Source: a virus. Taken from it: a stretch of 27,082 bases of DNA. The DNA lies in the IMG/VR virus record IMGVR_UViG_3300042553_000767, positions 1-27,082 of that record; one strand, 5' to 3'. This document shows positions 6,636 through 13,828 of the stretch, in pieces. The notes below the pieces were generated by a model. The model was not told the DNA's origin. It saw nothing but the letters and a program-made list of their open reading frames with translations, and ran no database searches. Within the stretch, counting starts at the first letter, position 1. Every line of letters begins with the position of its first letter. A program made the position numbers and the translations under genes.

Positions 6636-6984
6636 AATTCTAGTTTTTAAGGAGTTCACCTTCTACGCCGCCCACAGTGTGAGTTGCTTTGGAGTCGAAC
6701 ACAAGTGCAACCGAATACACGGGCACACCTACCACCTTAGGGTCACAGTGGGCTCGGACCTTGAGTATCCTTATGAATTCGGCGTTTTGGAGAAAGACTG
6801 CTTAGCCATCATTGGGGTGCTGGATCACAGCAACTTGAATGACCACTCGCAGAGGATCGGCGGTGAGCCGACCACCGAAAGATTGGCTACGTGGATATTT
6901 GATGAACTGCGAAAGACAGGATGCCCTGTCTTTCGCGTCGAGTTGCGAGAAACTAACACATCAGGAGTGGTGATTGAACAATGA
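6628..6984 (+). CDS. queD: QueD, 6-carboxy-tetrahydropterin synthase
   Basis: This 118-residue T-fold enzyme converts dihydroneopterin triphosphate to 6-carboxytetrahydropterin, an early step of preQ0 synthesis. Zinc ligands are His16 (AAHS), His31 and His33 (IHGHTY). Catalytic residues are the likely Cys27, the Asp66-His67 pair (LDHSNLN) and Glu108 (LRET). Length is normal for QueD. The start at ATG 6628 is preceded by GGAGG (6617-6621). A frame opening further upstream (6466) overlaps the previous gene and lacks the family N-terminus. It is first in the queD-dpdA-queC-queE cassette. No GTP cyclohydrolase (folE) is seen in the window, so the pterin precursor probably comes from the host or another phage locus. 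A 12-bp perfect hairpin lies at 6909-6936. Confidence 0.85.
   Translation: MPKILVFKEFTFYAAHSVSCFGVEHKCNRIHGHTYHLRVTVGSDLEYPYEFGVLEKDCLAIIGVLDHSNLNDHSQRIGGEPTTERLATWIFDELRKTGCPVFRVELRETNTSGVVIEQ
6909..6936. repeat. 12-bp perfect inverted repeat in queD
   Basis: Arms 6909-6920 and 6925-6936 are exact complements around ATGC. It lies within the codons preceding the catalytic Glu108. Confidence 0.9.
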
Positions 6985-7613
6985 AAATTCTTTTAGACAC
7001 ATCAACGAAGCGAGCTACCGCCGCAGGACTGCCCAATGACCTTGTCATTGGGCAGTTGATAACCCCGCTGACGGGGTTCAAGCGGTGGGCGGAGGTCTTT
7101 GCTATCGACAACGGGGCGTTCACTCGATTCGATGCGCAAGCGTTCAGGAACTTGTTGATTCGCGAAACACCCGCATCCCAACAATGCTTATTCGTGTGCT
7201 GCCCAGACGTGGTCGGCAATGCCCGACGTACACTAGAGATCTACGAAAGGAAGTACAAGTACATTCCCGTTTCGTGGCAATCTGCGCTGGTAGCTCAGGA
7301 TGGGCTAGAGGATTTGGAAGTACCTTGGCACGACCTGGACTGTTTGTTTATCGGCGGACGAGATCCGTGGAAAGACTCTCAGTGCGCCCAAGACCTAGTC
7401 AAAGCCGCAGTCGTTCTCGGCAAGCACGTTCACATAGGTCGAGTCAACACTCCTGAGCGGTACGAACTGTTCGCGAACCTGGGAGCGCATACTTGTGACG
7501 GATCGGGCATCGCTAGGTATCCCGCTGTTAAATTACCCAGTATGCAAGAAGCACATGACAAGTTTGTAGCAAGCTCAACCAAAACCGAAGAAGGGGAGGA
7601 CGACCATGAATAA
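6981..7613 (+). CDS. dpdA: DpdA-like tRNA-guanine-transglycosylase homolog for DNA 7-deazaguanine insertion
   Basis: This 210-residue TIM-barrel-like protein resembles the short phage DpdA proteins, TGT homologs that exchange guanine in DNA for a 7-deazaguanine. Visible landmarks are AIDNGAF (Asp43, a likely catalytic or base-recognition acid), CPD (74-76), AQDG (105-108), LFIGGRDPWK (122-131), HIGRVN (151-156) and CDGSG (Asp173). In the TGT superfamily the IGG loop and the two Asp-containing strands form the base pocket. It lies between queD and queC, overlaps both, and so is co-translated with the preQ0 pathway. A 13-bp perfect inverted repeat lies at 7028-7056. I am sure of the superfamily and less sure of the exact DpdA subgroup. 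Confidence 0.75.
   Translation: MKILLDTSTKRATAAGLPNDLVIGQLITPLTGFKRWAEVFAIDNGAFTRFDAQAFRNLLIRETPASQQCLFVCCPDVVGNARRTLEIYERKYKYIPVSWQSALVAQDGLEDLEVPWHDLDCLFIGGRDPWKDSQCAQDLVKAAVVLGKHVHIGRVNTPERYELFANLGAHTCDGSGIARYPAVKLPSMQEAHDKFVASSTKTEEGEDDHE
7028..7056. repeat. 13-bp perfect inverted repeat in dpdA
   Basis: Arms 7028-7040 and 7044-7056 are exact complements around a 3-nt loop in the 5' part of the coding sequence. Confidence 0.9.
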
Positions 7614-8211
7614 GTGCGTCTGTTTGCTTTCAGGCGGAATGGACTCTACTGCGCTGGTTACGAAGCTGGTGCGGGATGGGCTGCATCCTCTGTGCGTCAG
7701 TTTTGATTACGGCCAACGACATCGCAAGGAGCTTCGATACGCCACCCGAACGGCGGAGAAGCTCCAACTTCGCCATTTGGTTTTGGAAGCTCCTATTCAG
7801 AGTTCTAGTGCCCTAAGGGGACATTCTGACATCCCCGAAAACCTCGAACCTTCGGATTCCGGTCAATCTCCGACCGTGGTTCCGGGTAGGAATCTAGTGT
7901 TGGTTTCCTTAGCTATGACGGTCGGCGAAGGTCCGGTTTATCTAGGGTGTAATGCCGACGACGCCGCTGTATATGCGGATTGTCGCCCTAGTTTCATCAC
8001 CCACCTGTCTCTAGCCACCCAACATGCGTATGGGAGATCCGTAGAGGCTCCTTTCGTGAGTATGACCAAGCGGGATATTTATCGACTCTACCGCGAGTTG
8101 GGCTTGAAACCATCGGATTCATGGTCATGCTATAACGGCAGAGGAACTGCGTGCGGAGTGTGTGGTCCTTGCATAGCTATTCAGGAGGCAAAAGAATCGT
8201 GGGCAAAATAG
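7606..8211 (+). CDS. queC: QueC, 7-cyano-7-deazaguanine (preQ0) synthase
   Basis: This 201-residue ATP-dependent ligase/amidase makes preQ0 from 7-carboxy-7-deazaguanine. The PP-loop is SGGMDST (9-15). Family motifs FDYGQRH and VPGRN and the ADD-x-x-x-Y-x-D-C-R-P segment are present. The four zinc cysteines are Cys175, Cys183, Cys186 and Cys189 (CYNGRG.ACGVCGPC). All key residues are intact, so an active enzyme is expected. It overlaps dpdA by 8 nt and queE by 13 nt. Unlike neighbouring genes, this gene and queE show few long perfect inverted repeats, which may point to a separate history. Confidence 0.9.
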   Translation: MNKCVCLLSGGMDSTALVTKLVRDGLHPLCVSFDYGQRHRKELRYATRTAEKLQLRHLVLEAPIQSSSALRGHSDIPENLEPSDSGQSPTVVPGRNLVLVSLAMTVGEGPVYLGCNADDAAVYADCRPSFITHLSLATQHAYGRSVEAPFVSMTKRDIYRLYRELGLKPSDSWSCYNGRGTACGVCGPCIAIQEAKESWAK

Positions 8212-8780
8212 GCATAGCCAAGATATTTGAGTCGTTTCAGGGAGAGGGCCAGTTTGCAGGTTCGTACACTTTGTTCATACGAACTTCTGGATGCTCTGTA
8301 GGGTGTCCGCAATGCGACACAGACTACCGGAGAACCGGGTGGCTAGACATGGACGCCGTGTCTGAGAGGATGCGACTATTCACAGGTAAATTCTTGTGGG
8401 TAACTGGCGGTGAGCCTACCGATTGGCAGGGAGTAGATGCCCTAGCAAAAGTAGCCGTCGCTTGTGGGCTGTTTCCTATAATGGCTACCTCGGGCGTGCG
8501 TGCTGTTTCGGATTGTTGGCACACGTATTGCAGCCCCCACAGGCCCGAACAGACTCAACTCAACTTCCACGATCAGATAAATCTCGTACCGGGGCTAAAC
8601 GGACTGTCGCAGGAGTCCTGTGTTCGGTACTTACAAGAATGGGCGTACACGACAGCCTACATCACCCCACTCCACGGAGACGCCGAGTCCTTGCAAGTCT
8701 GCAAGGACTTAGTGCGACAATTCACCAAGAAAGACGTTCGGCTGGGTCATCAGTCACATAAAGTATGGGAGGTCGAATAA
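8199..8780 (+). CDS. queE: QueE, 7-carboxy-7-deazaguanine synthase (radical SAM)
   Basis: The start is GTG 8199, supported by AGGAGG (8183-8188) and by the family N-terminus (IAKIFESFQGEG). An ATG at 8151 would add residues translated from within queC. The 193-residue protein has the QueE CX3CX2C cluster at Cys32, Cys36 and Cys39 (CSVGCPQC), which binds the 4Fe-4S used for SAM cleavage, and TGGEPT (69-74). It converts 6-carboxytetrahydropterin to 7-carboxy-7-deazaguanine, the QueC substrate. The C-terminal part (YITPLHG) is also typical. It is the last gene of the deazaguanine cassette. The stop overlaps the next start (TAATG). Confidence 0.9.
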   Translation: MGKIGIAKIFESFQGEGQFAGSYTLFIRTSGCSVGCPQCDTDYRRTGWLDMDAVSERMRLFTGKFLWVTGGEPTDWQGVDALAKVAVACGLFPIMATSGVRAVSDCWHTYCSPHRPEQTQLNFHDQINLVPGLNGLSQESCVRYLQEWAYTTAYITPLHGDAESLQVCKDLVRQFTKKDVRLGHQSHKVWEVE

Positions 8781-9391
8781 TGCCCAAGAAAAAAGCCACA
8801 ACCGAGGCTCCGGCCAAGAAAAAACGCAAGGGTAATCCGCAAAAAGGCTCCGCTTTCGAGCGAGACTTCGCTCGAAAGCTATCCTTATGGTGGAGCGAAG
8901 GTAAAGCCGACGACTGGTTCTGGCGGCTTGGTGGCTCGGGAGGCCGAGCCACCAACCGGGCCAAGTCAGGCAGGAACACAGCCAATGGCTACGGGGACAT
9001 TGCTGCGCAATGTCCCGAAGCGCAGAAGTTGTTGAACATCGTGACCTTTGAACTCAAGCGAGGGTACAACAGCACGACAATCCAAGACCTGATTGACAAG
9101 CCCAACGGGCCGAATCAGATGCGGGACTTCATCGAGCAAGCGAAGCGTTCCGCTTCGCTTGCGGGTACTCCGTTTTGGATTCTGGTTCTCAAGAGGGATT
9201 TGCGAGAAGAATTGATCGTGACCAACCTGTCGGGCGGCAGCATCGCTGCCTCGATATTTCCTGGGCTACGGCTTGACTTACACTCCGACGAGAATGTTTT
9301 CCAAGCGTCTGTTTTTTGGAGCGATTGGAGACGAGATTTCTTCAAAAAAGAGGCGAAGAACCACTACATACTGTATGGAGTTCCACAATGA
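8780..9391 (+). CDS. PDDEXK-type nuclease, putative Holliday-junction resolvase-like
   Basis: This 203-residue protein has a very basic N-terminal tail (MPKKKATTEAPAKKKRKG), then a nuclease-like core: Glu27 in GSAFERDFA, Asp73 in GYGDIA, and Glu91-x-Lys93 in VTFELKRG. The E...GD...ExK order matches the PDDEXK fold shared by resolvases and many phage endonucleases. The surrounding GGSGGRATNRAKSG segment may contact DNA. Next to the clamp and recombination genes, a junction resolvase or replication-fork nuclease is the best guess, and a modification-dependent enzyme linked to the deazaguanine cassette is also possible. Start ATG 8780 overlaps the queE stop. Four perfect hairpins of 10-12 bp lie in its 611 nt. 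Confidence 0.6.
   Translation: MPKKKATTEAPAKKKRKGNPQKGSAFERDFARKLSLWWSEGKADDWFWRLGGSGGRATNRAKSGRNTANGYGDIAAQCPEAQKLLNIVTFELKRGYNSTTIQDLIDKPNGPNQMRDFIEQAKRSASLAGTPFWILVLKRDLREELIVTNLSGGSIAASIFPGLRLDLHSDENVFQASVFWSDWRRDFFKKEAKNHYILYGVPQ
8852..8879. repeat. 12-bp perfect inverted repeat in PDDEXK gene
   Basis: Arms 8852-8863 and 8868-8879, loop GACT. It spans the codons of the FERDF motif. Confidence 0.9.
8928..8955. repeat. 12-bp perfect inverted repeat in PDDEXK gene
   Basis: Arms 8928-8939 and 8944-8955, loop GAGG, in the Gly-rich segment. A further 10-bp repeat follows at 8994-9016. Confidence 0.9.
9136..9162. repeat. 12-bp perfect inverted repeat in PDDEXK gene
   Basis: Arms 9136-9147 and 9151-9162, loop TTC. 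Confidence 0.9.
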
Positions 9392-10395
9392 AAATCCAGC
9401 GTAAAGAATTCCTTCGCCACCTAGAGTCCTGCGCCCCCGGCTTGTCCTCTACCGACAATATCGAGCAGTCGGAATGCTTCCTGTTCACGAACGGGAAGGT
9501 CTACACGTTCAACGACGAGGTACTGTGCCAACAGGATACCGTAGTCAACTTCCGATGCGCGGCTCCTGCGAAGCCGCTTTTGGAAACCCTGCGAAAGCTG
9601 ACCGAGGACGAGATTGACATCTCGCTCAAGGACAGCCAGTTGGTCATCAAGTGTGCCAACATCCGGCAGATCAAACTCAACATCCAACTCGATGTCATCC
9701 CCCACTACGAGTCGGTGGATGCCCCCGGCGAGTGGTCCGACGTTCCCCCGGTGTTCGCAGACGCATTGGCGATGGCCGCCGATTCGGCGGCCAAAGACTC
9801 CGAGGCATGGGAACTGACCTGCGTGGAGCTAAGCTCCCGTGGCCTACAGGCCACGGATGTGTTTCAGGCAGTCCGCTACAAGCTGGACTGCCCCATCAGC
9901 AAGCCGACGCTTATCAAGCGTGCGGCTTGCGGTGCGGTCCACGAACTCGGCGTAGCTGCGCTCGCCGAGTCCGCAGGGTGGGTGCATTTCAAAACGTACA
10001 CCGGACTGCAAGTTGCAGTCCGGGCGTACAGCGGGACGTTGCCGGATCTGTCTGATGCGTTCCGGTCAGAATCGGAGGCGAGCCTCCGATTCCCGAGCAG
10101 TCTGCTCGACGCCTTGCAGAAGGCGGCGGCGTTCCTCGCTGATACCGGAACTGGGAAGCAAGCCCAGTTCCGGCTCAAGCCCGGAAAAATAATGGTGCGT
10201 GGGCAGAACGAAAGTGGGATTTATGAGGAGGTCCGGGACGTAGAATATGACGGGCCGCCGAAGTGCTTCGGGATCAACCCGAAGCACATCCAGACGTTGC
10301 TCAAGCATGACTATCCTGTATCCCTCACGCAATCCGCTCTGCGGATTCGTGGGGAGAATTTTGTGTATCTGACCAGTACGGAGAACATCGTATGA
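9388..10395 (+). CDS. Sliding-clamp-like DNA polymerase processivity factor (beta-clamp fold)
   Basis: This 335-residue protein resembles phage beta-clamp homologs. Features are an N-terminal MKIQRKEFLRHLE start like DnaN, alternating beta-strand/helix units, V-F-x-D-A-L near the domain 1/2 boundary, and a late SLTQSALRIRGEN-F-V-Y-L strand typical of clamp C-termini. It would encircle DNA and tether the polymerase. The start at ATG 9388 overlaps the upstream stop; an in-frame ATG at 9316 lies inside the previous gene. Genes for the exonuclease part of a polymerase lie about 740 nt downstream, consistent with a replisome cluster. An 11-bp perfect repeat is at 10069-10092. Sequence similarity to DnaN is distant, so the fold assignment should be confirmed. 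Confidence 0.65.
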   Translation: MKIQRKEFLRHLESCAPGLSSTDNIEQSECFLFTNGKVYTFNDEVLCQQDTVVNFRCAAPAKPLLETLRKLTEDEIDISLKDSQLVIKCANIRQIKLNIQLDVIPHYESVDAPGEWSDVPPVFADALAMAADSAAKDSEAWELTCVELSSRGLQATDVFQAVRYKLDCPISKPTLIKRAACGAVHELGVAALAESAGWVHFKTYTGLQVAVRAYSGTLPDLSDAFRSESEASLRFPSSLLDALQKAAAFLADTGTGKQAQFRLKPGKIMVRGQNESGIYEEVRDVEYDGPPKCFGINPKHIQTLLKHDYPVSLTQSALRIRGENFVYLTSTENIV

Positions 10396-11159
10396 AAGAG
10401 CTTAAAAAAGGTGATAGGGTCTGGGTGTTGTGTAAAGTGATTGCACCCTGGGAAAACCTAATGAAAGTGACGGGAAGCAGCGATGAAAACTGGTTTTATG
10501 CTGACCAGGATCATTGCCGACCTGTCGAACCGCCTGAATGCCCTCAAGGTTTTCGGCATTTGGAGAAGGGTGAGAGAATCCTTGCCTCCGATATCCCTGT
10601 TGTACCTGCGGTACAACAGGCTTGGAATCAGAACGAATTCCGCGACGTTGCCCCTTTTCTGCCGAGCCCCGGAGACAGGGTGCGAGTCGCGGCTGACGGA
10701 GGACCATTTATGCGACATTCGGGGACCATCGTAACGGTTAATCCTACATATTGCGAGGTAGTTCTCGATAGAAATGGGCACACCCATGCGATTGATACGG
10801 ACAGACTCGAACAGATGCGAGAGGCGTACCCCTCCGACACCTGCGAAGCCGAAATCAAAGTCGAAGGGGAAGATACTCCACCGACAACGACAAGCAAGGA
10901 CTACTACGGCCCGGACATAAGCAAGGTCACTTTCCAGTTCACGCAAACGCCGAACACCCTCGGCACGACGGACCCTTCTGGCGTAGGGTCCGAGGACATC
11001 ACCATCGATTGTGAATATCAACTCCCTGGTGAGGAGCCGTTTTTCGTCATCCGATCCGATTCGGGGTGGTCGTTTGACGACCCCGAATCGTTCCTCAAGC
11101 TCCTACTCTCCGTCAAGGAAGCCGAAGAAAAATGCCGCTGTTCGCTTCCACAAAGCTAA
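10392..11159 (+). CDS. Hypothetical protein with two SH3/KOW-like segments (255 aa)
   Basis: It overlaps the clamp stop by 4 nt (ATGA). Two segments look like small beta-barrel SH3/KOW motifs: KKGDRVWVLCKV at the N-terminus and PGDRVRV.....HSGTIVTVNPTYCEVVLD around residues 90-130. The C-terminal half is acidic and Thr/Asp-rich. Such motifs often occur in transcription or translation factors and bind nucleic acid or protein, but no family is assigned. An 11-bp perfect hairpin lies at 10596-10620. Its last 28 nt overlap the start of the UDG-exonuclease gene. Confidence 0.55.
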   Translation: MKELKKGDRVWVLCKVIAPWENLMKVTGSSDENWFYADQDHCRPVEPPECPQGFRHLEKGERILASDIPVVPAVQQAWNQNEFRDVAPFLPSPGDRVRVAADGGPFMRHSGTIVTVNPTYCEVVLDRNGHTHAIDTDRLEQMREAYPSDTCEAEIKVEGEDTPPTTTSKDYYGPDISKVTFQFTQTPNTLGTTDPSGVGSEDITIDCEYQLPGEEPFFVIRSDSGWSFDDPESFLKLLLSVKEAEEKCRCSLPQS

Positions 11160-12334
11160 CCAAGTCGTTGCCCGTCGTCCCGCTCTGCGGGACGTGTAAG
11201 GCCGACCGAAGTTGTCGCCATCCGAAGCAGACTTGGCCGGGTAAACCGGCCAAAGTCGTCTTTGTGGTCGACAAGGCCGGGGATGATGCACCGAACACCC
11301 TGCTAGACGGCCAATTTGGCCGTCTAGGGACCGTTTGCAGTCGGGTAGGCGTCACACTTGACGCTTACCCAAAAGTGCCAGCCGCCGCCTGCCCAGGAGC
11401 CTCAAACGAGGCTTGGCGGCATTGCCAACCGCTCGTCGCGAGCGAGTTGGCACGCCTCAACCCCGAAGTCGTCATTCCCTACGGTCCGAGGGCTACTCAG
11501 TCGGTCATTGGCCGGTACTGGCAGACCCCCGCCGAGCTTTACGACCGGTGGTACGGCGCGGTGATCCCTTGCAGGGATCTCAACGCTTGGATCTGTCCGG
11601 TGGGCCTGATGGGCGAGTACAAACGGATGCTCGACGTGTCGAGCATGTTCGAGTACCAACAACTGCGGGATGCGATGCGAATATCGGGCCGCCCGTGGCC
11701 CGATGGGTGCGTTCCCTTGGAGAGCCGAATCAAGCAGGTCTACCATGCCCAAGAGATCATTGCCGAACTGGACAAGATCTCCCGGACGGCACAGATTGCG
11801 GCGTTCGACTATGAGGCCACCGGGCTAAAGCCCGAATGGGACACCCAACTGATTGTCTCTATGGCGGTCGCTTACGTCGCCGAAGGCGATGTGCATTGCA
11901 TTTCGTTTCCCGTGTTCGCCGATACGCATGATGCGATTCGGCGATTCTTGGTGTCCGACATCAGGAAGATCGCCGCCAACATGAAGTTCGAGGATCGGTG
12001 GAGCCGATCCAAGCTGGGGGTTCAGGTTCGTCGGTGGTGGTGGGACACGATGCAAGCCGCGCATTGGGAGAATCCCAATAGCGGCGTGACGGGCTTGAAG
12101 TTTCAGGCGTTTGCGAAGTTGGGCGTGCCCTACTTCGCGGGGGACGTGGAATCATACTTCGAGTCCGAAACAAATTCTCAAAGAAATAAGATACTTTCGG
12201 TTCCTTGGCCGAAGCTCCTGACGTATAACGGGATGGATGCCATAGTCGAGCTTCTGCTTGCTTCGCAGCAGATGGTCGAGAATGGCATAATCAAGGAACA
12301 CTTCGTACCTAGTAAATACCTACCGAGGAAATGA
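11132..12334 (+). CDS. UDG-like domain fused to 3'-5' exonuclease; split DNA polymerase half
   Basis: This 400-residue fusion has two parts. Residues ~1-170 resemble family-4-type uracil-DNA glycosylases: Cys19, Cys22, Cys28, Cys87 and Cys98 fit iron-sulfur ligands, and L.P.VVIPYG resembles the family core strand. The usual GEAPG and HPS catalytic motifs are not recognisable, so glycosylase activity is doubtful. Residues ~220-385 are a PolA-type proofreading domain: Asp226/Glu228 (FDYEATG), N-M-K-F-E-D at 283-288, DTMQAAH (Asp305) and Y-N-G-M-D (365-369). SPO1-like phage polymerases carry UDG, exonuclease and polymerase on one chain. Here the reading frame ends after the exonuclease, and no polymerase domain is seen in the window. 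It overlaps both neighbours. Confidence 0.75.
   Translation: MPLFASTKLTKSLPVVPLCGTCKADRSCRHPKQTWPGKPAKVVFVVDKAGDDAPNTLLDGQFGRLGTVCSRVGVTLDAYPKVPAAACPGASNEAWRHCQPLVASELARLNPEVVIPYGPRATQSVIGRYWQTPAELYDRWYGAVIPCRDLNAWICPVGLMGEYKRMLDVSSMFEYQQLRDAMRISGRPWPDGCVPLESRIKQVYHAQEIIAELDKISRTAQIAAFDYEATGLKPEWDTQLIVSMAVAYVAEGDVHCISFPVFADTHDAIRRFLVSDIRKIAANMKFEDRWSRSKLGVQVRRWWWDTMQAAHWENPNSGVTGLKFQAFAKLGVPYFAGDVESYFESETNSQRNKILSVPWPKLLTYNGMDAIVELLLASQQMVENGIIKEHFVPSKYLPRK
11303..11327. repeat. 12-bp perfect inverted repeat in UDG-exonuclease gene
   Basis: Arms 11303-11314 and 11316-11327 around a single central base, so it is almost a perfect palindrome that could extrude as a cruciform. Confidence 0.9.
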
Positions 12335-12723
12335 TGTCTGAGCAGAAGAAAGAATGGAAAGTCGGAGACGAACTCGCAATCCATCACGGGGGGCGTTACA
12401 AGAAGTACAGCATCCTCAAAATCACCAAGATCTCTAAAACAGGCAGAATAACCTTAGGTAACGATTGCTACGTCCTTGATCCAGATTTGAAAATTCGAGG
12501 TTTGGGTACTTGGAGTCATACCCACCCATCGGCGTATCCAGTCACGGACGAGTTGCTGCAAGAGAACGCGAGGGGCATCAGTGAAGCCAAAGTCGCAAGA
12601 ATCTTTAGGCAGTTGCACCAGAGCCTACTTACCGACGAGGAACTGGACCAGATCATCGCCATCAACCAAGCGGCCAACCAGAGGGAGGAAGCCAAACATG
12701 CTCACAGACATCAGGCTGACTAA
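12331..12723 (+). CDS. Hypothetical protein (130 aa)
   Basis: Two adjacent ATG codons at 12331 and 12334 overlap the previous TGA. The first ~65 residues are beta-rich and basic with a WKVGDELAIHHGG-R-Y-K-K start and K-I-T-K-I-S-K-T-G-R-I-T-L, like a small SH3-type RNA or DNA binder. The C-terminal half is helical and ends in EEAKHAHRHQAD. No family is recognised. Long inverted repeats are rare in this gene. It overlaps the SbcC N-terminal gene by 26 nt. Confidence 0.55.
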   Translation: MMSEQKKEWKVGDELAIHHGGRYKKYSILKITKISKTGRITLGNDCYVLDPDLKIRGLGTWSHTHPSAYPVTDELLQENARGISEAKVARIFRQLHQSLLTDEELDQIIAINQAANQREEAKHAHRHQAD

Positions 12724-13828
12724 CTTTCAGGCTCACCGCGACCGCCATTTGACGTTCGTTCCGAACGTCAACACCATCACAGGCAAAAGCAATTCGGGTA
12801 AATCCTCCGTCTTTCGTGCAATCCGGTGGCTTGTGGAACACAAGCCGATCACCGGATTGCAGACGTTCGACGAGCCACACACCGAAGTGACCCTCGCCTC
12901 GGATCGAGGCGAGGTCACTCGGTTCAAACACCCGACCGAGGGATACGGCTACAAGGCCGCAGGGCAGACCTTCGTGGCGTGCGCCACGAAGCAACCCTCC
13001 GAAGTCCAAGCTACGCTTGGACTCTCGGAGATCAACCTGCAAGGCCAGCACGACGCCCCGTTCTTGCTGACCCTGCCCCCCGGCCAGATGGCAAAGGAAC
13101 TCAACCGCATTGTGGACTTGTCGATCATCGACAAGGCCAACGCGATGGCAGCGAGCAACGCGACTCGGACCAAGGGCGAACTTTCGGCGATGGAAACCAT
13201 CGCCGAGAAGCAGCAAGCCGAACTCGACCAGATCGCTTGGTTCCCAAGCGTTCTGGCTCAGTACGAGTCCCTAGTCGTCTACATGCAGGAGTTGCAGCAT
13301 AAGCAAAATCGATGCACGCTGCTGTCTGACAAGACGCTAGTGGTCGAAGCCTTGTCGCACTCCCTGCAATCATTAGACAAACTGATACTCGACTTGCAAG
13401 CCTTGGCCGATCAGGCCAAGGCTTTCGCCGACAAGAAGAATCGCCGAACGGCGATTCTTGCCGCAACTGCCCCCTTGGCCGACGTGTCGGCCAAGATCAG
13501 TTTGGTTAATACTGTCGGATCAGGATTAGCGAAACTGAAAAAGCAGGGCGAGCAGATCGCTGCCAAGCGATCCCGCTTGGCAGCGATCCGACCAGTAGCC
13601 CAGCAACTAGCCGCCGTCAAGCCCATCCACGGGGACGTGGATGGGCTATTGGCAACAGGCAAGCGACTCGCAGAGTCGCGAGCCAAGCAGTCGAAGTTGG
13701 AACGTGTGTTGGATAGCATAGCGGATTGGCAGGGGACTTACCGAGTCGCCTGCCAATCCGTCACCGAGTTAGAAACCGAAATCAAATCAGTGAGGGAAGT
13801 ATGTCCGACTTGCAAAAAACCCCTTTAG
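12698..13828 (+). CDS. SbcC/Rad50 N-terminal half: Walker A ATPase lobe, coiled coil and zinc-hook end
   Basis: The start at ATG 12698 follows GAGGGAGGA. The 376-residue protein begins with the Rad50/gp46 ATPase lobe: I-x-L-T-N-F-x-A-H start, Walker A GKSNSGKS (29-36) and a Q-loop around LQGQHDAPFLL (Gln115/Gln117). A long coiled coil follows (about 150-365), and the protein ends with CPTCKKPL (Cys369, Cys372), a zinc-hook CxxC at the very C-terminus. In SbcC and Rad50 the hook sits mid-protein, so this is exactly the N-terminal half. The matching C-terminal lobe is encoded at 15130-15645. Its end overlaps the nuclease gene by 28 nt. The coiled-coil codons contain five perfect inverted repeats between 13398 and 13647. 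Confidence 0.85.
   Translation: MLTDIRLTNFQAHRDRHLTFVPNVNTITGKSNSGKSSVFRAIRWLVEHKPITGLQTFDEPHTEVTLASDRGEVTRFKHPTEGYGYKAAGQTFVACATKQPSEVQATLGLSEINLQGQHDAPFLLTLPPGQMAKELNRIVDLSIIDKANAMAASNATRTKGELSAMETIAEKQQAELDQIAWFPSVLAQYESLVVYMQELQHKQNRCTLLSDKTLVVEALSHSLQSLDKLILDLQALADQAKAFADKKNRRTAILAATAPLADVSAKISLVNTVGSGLAKLKKQGEQIAAKRSRLAAIRPVAQQLAAVKPIHGDVDGLLATGKRLAESRAKQSKLERVLDSIADWQGTYRVACQSVTELETEIKSVREVCPTCKKPL
13398..13647. repeat. Cluster of five perfect inverted repeats in SbcC coiled-coil codons
   Basis: Within 250 nt there are hairpins at 13398-13424 (11 bp), 13436-13459 (11 bp), 13474-13495 (10 bp), 13555-13588 (15 bp, loop ATCC) and 13620-13647 (12 bp, loop GGGA), all with exact arms. Another 10-bp repeat lies at 12892-12914. 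Confidence 0.92.

Noticed and set aside
13398-13647. Reading intragenic hairpins as terminators or CRISPR repeats
   Set aside because: They lack T-runs, lie inside intact genes, and do not share one repeated sequence with regular spacers.
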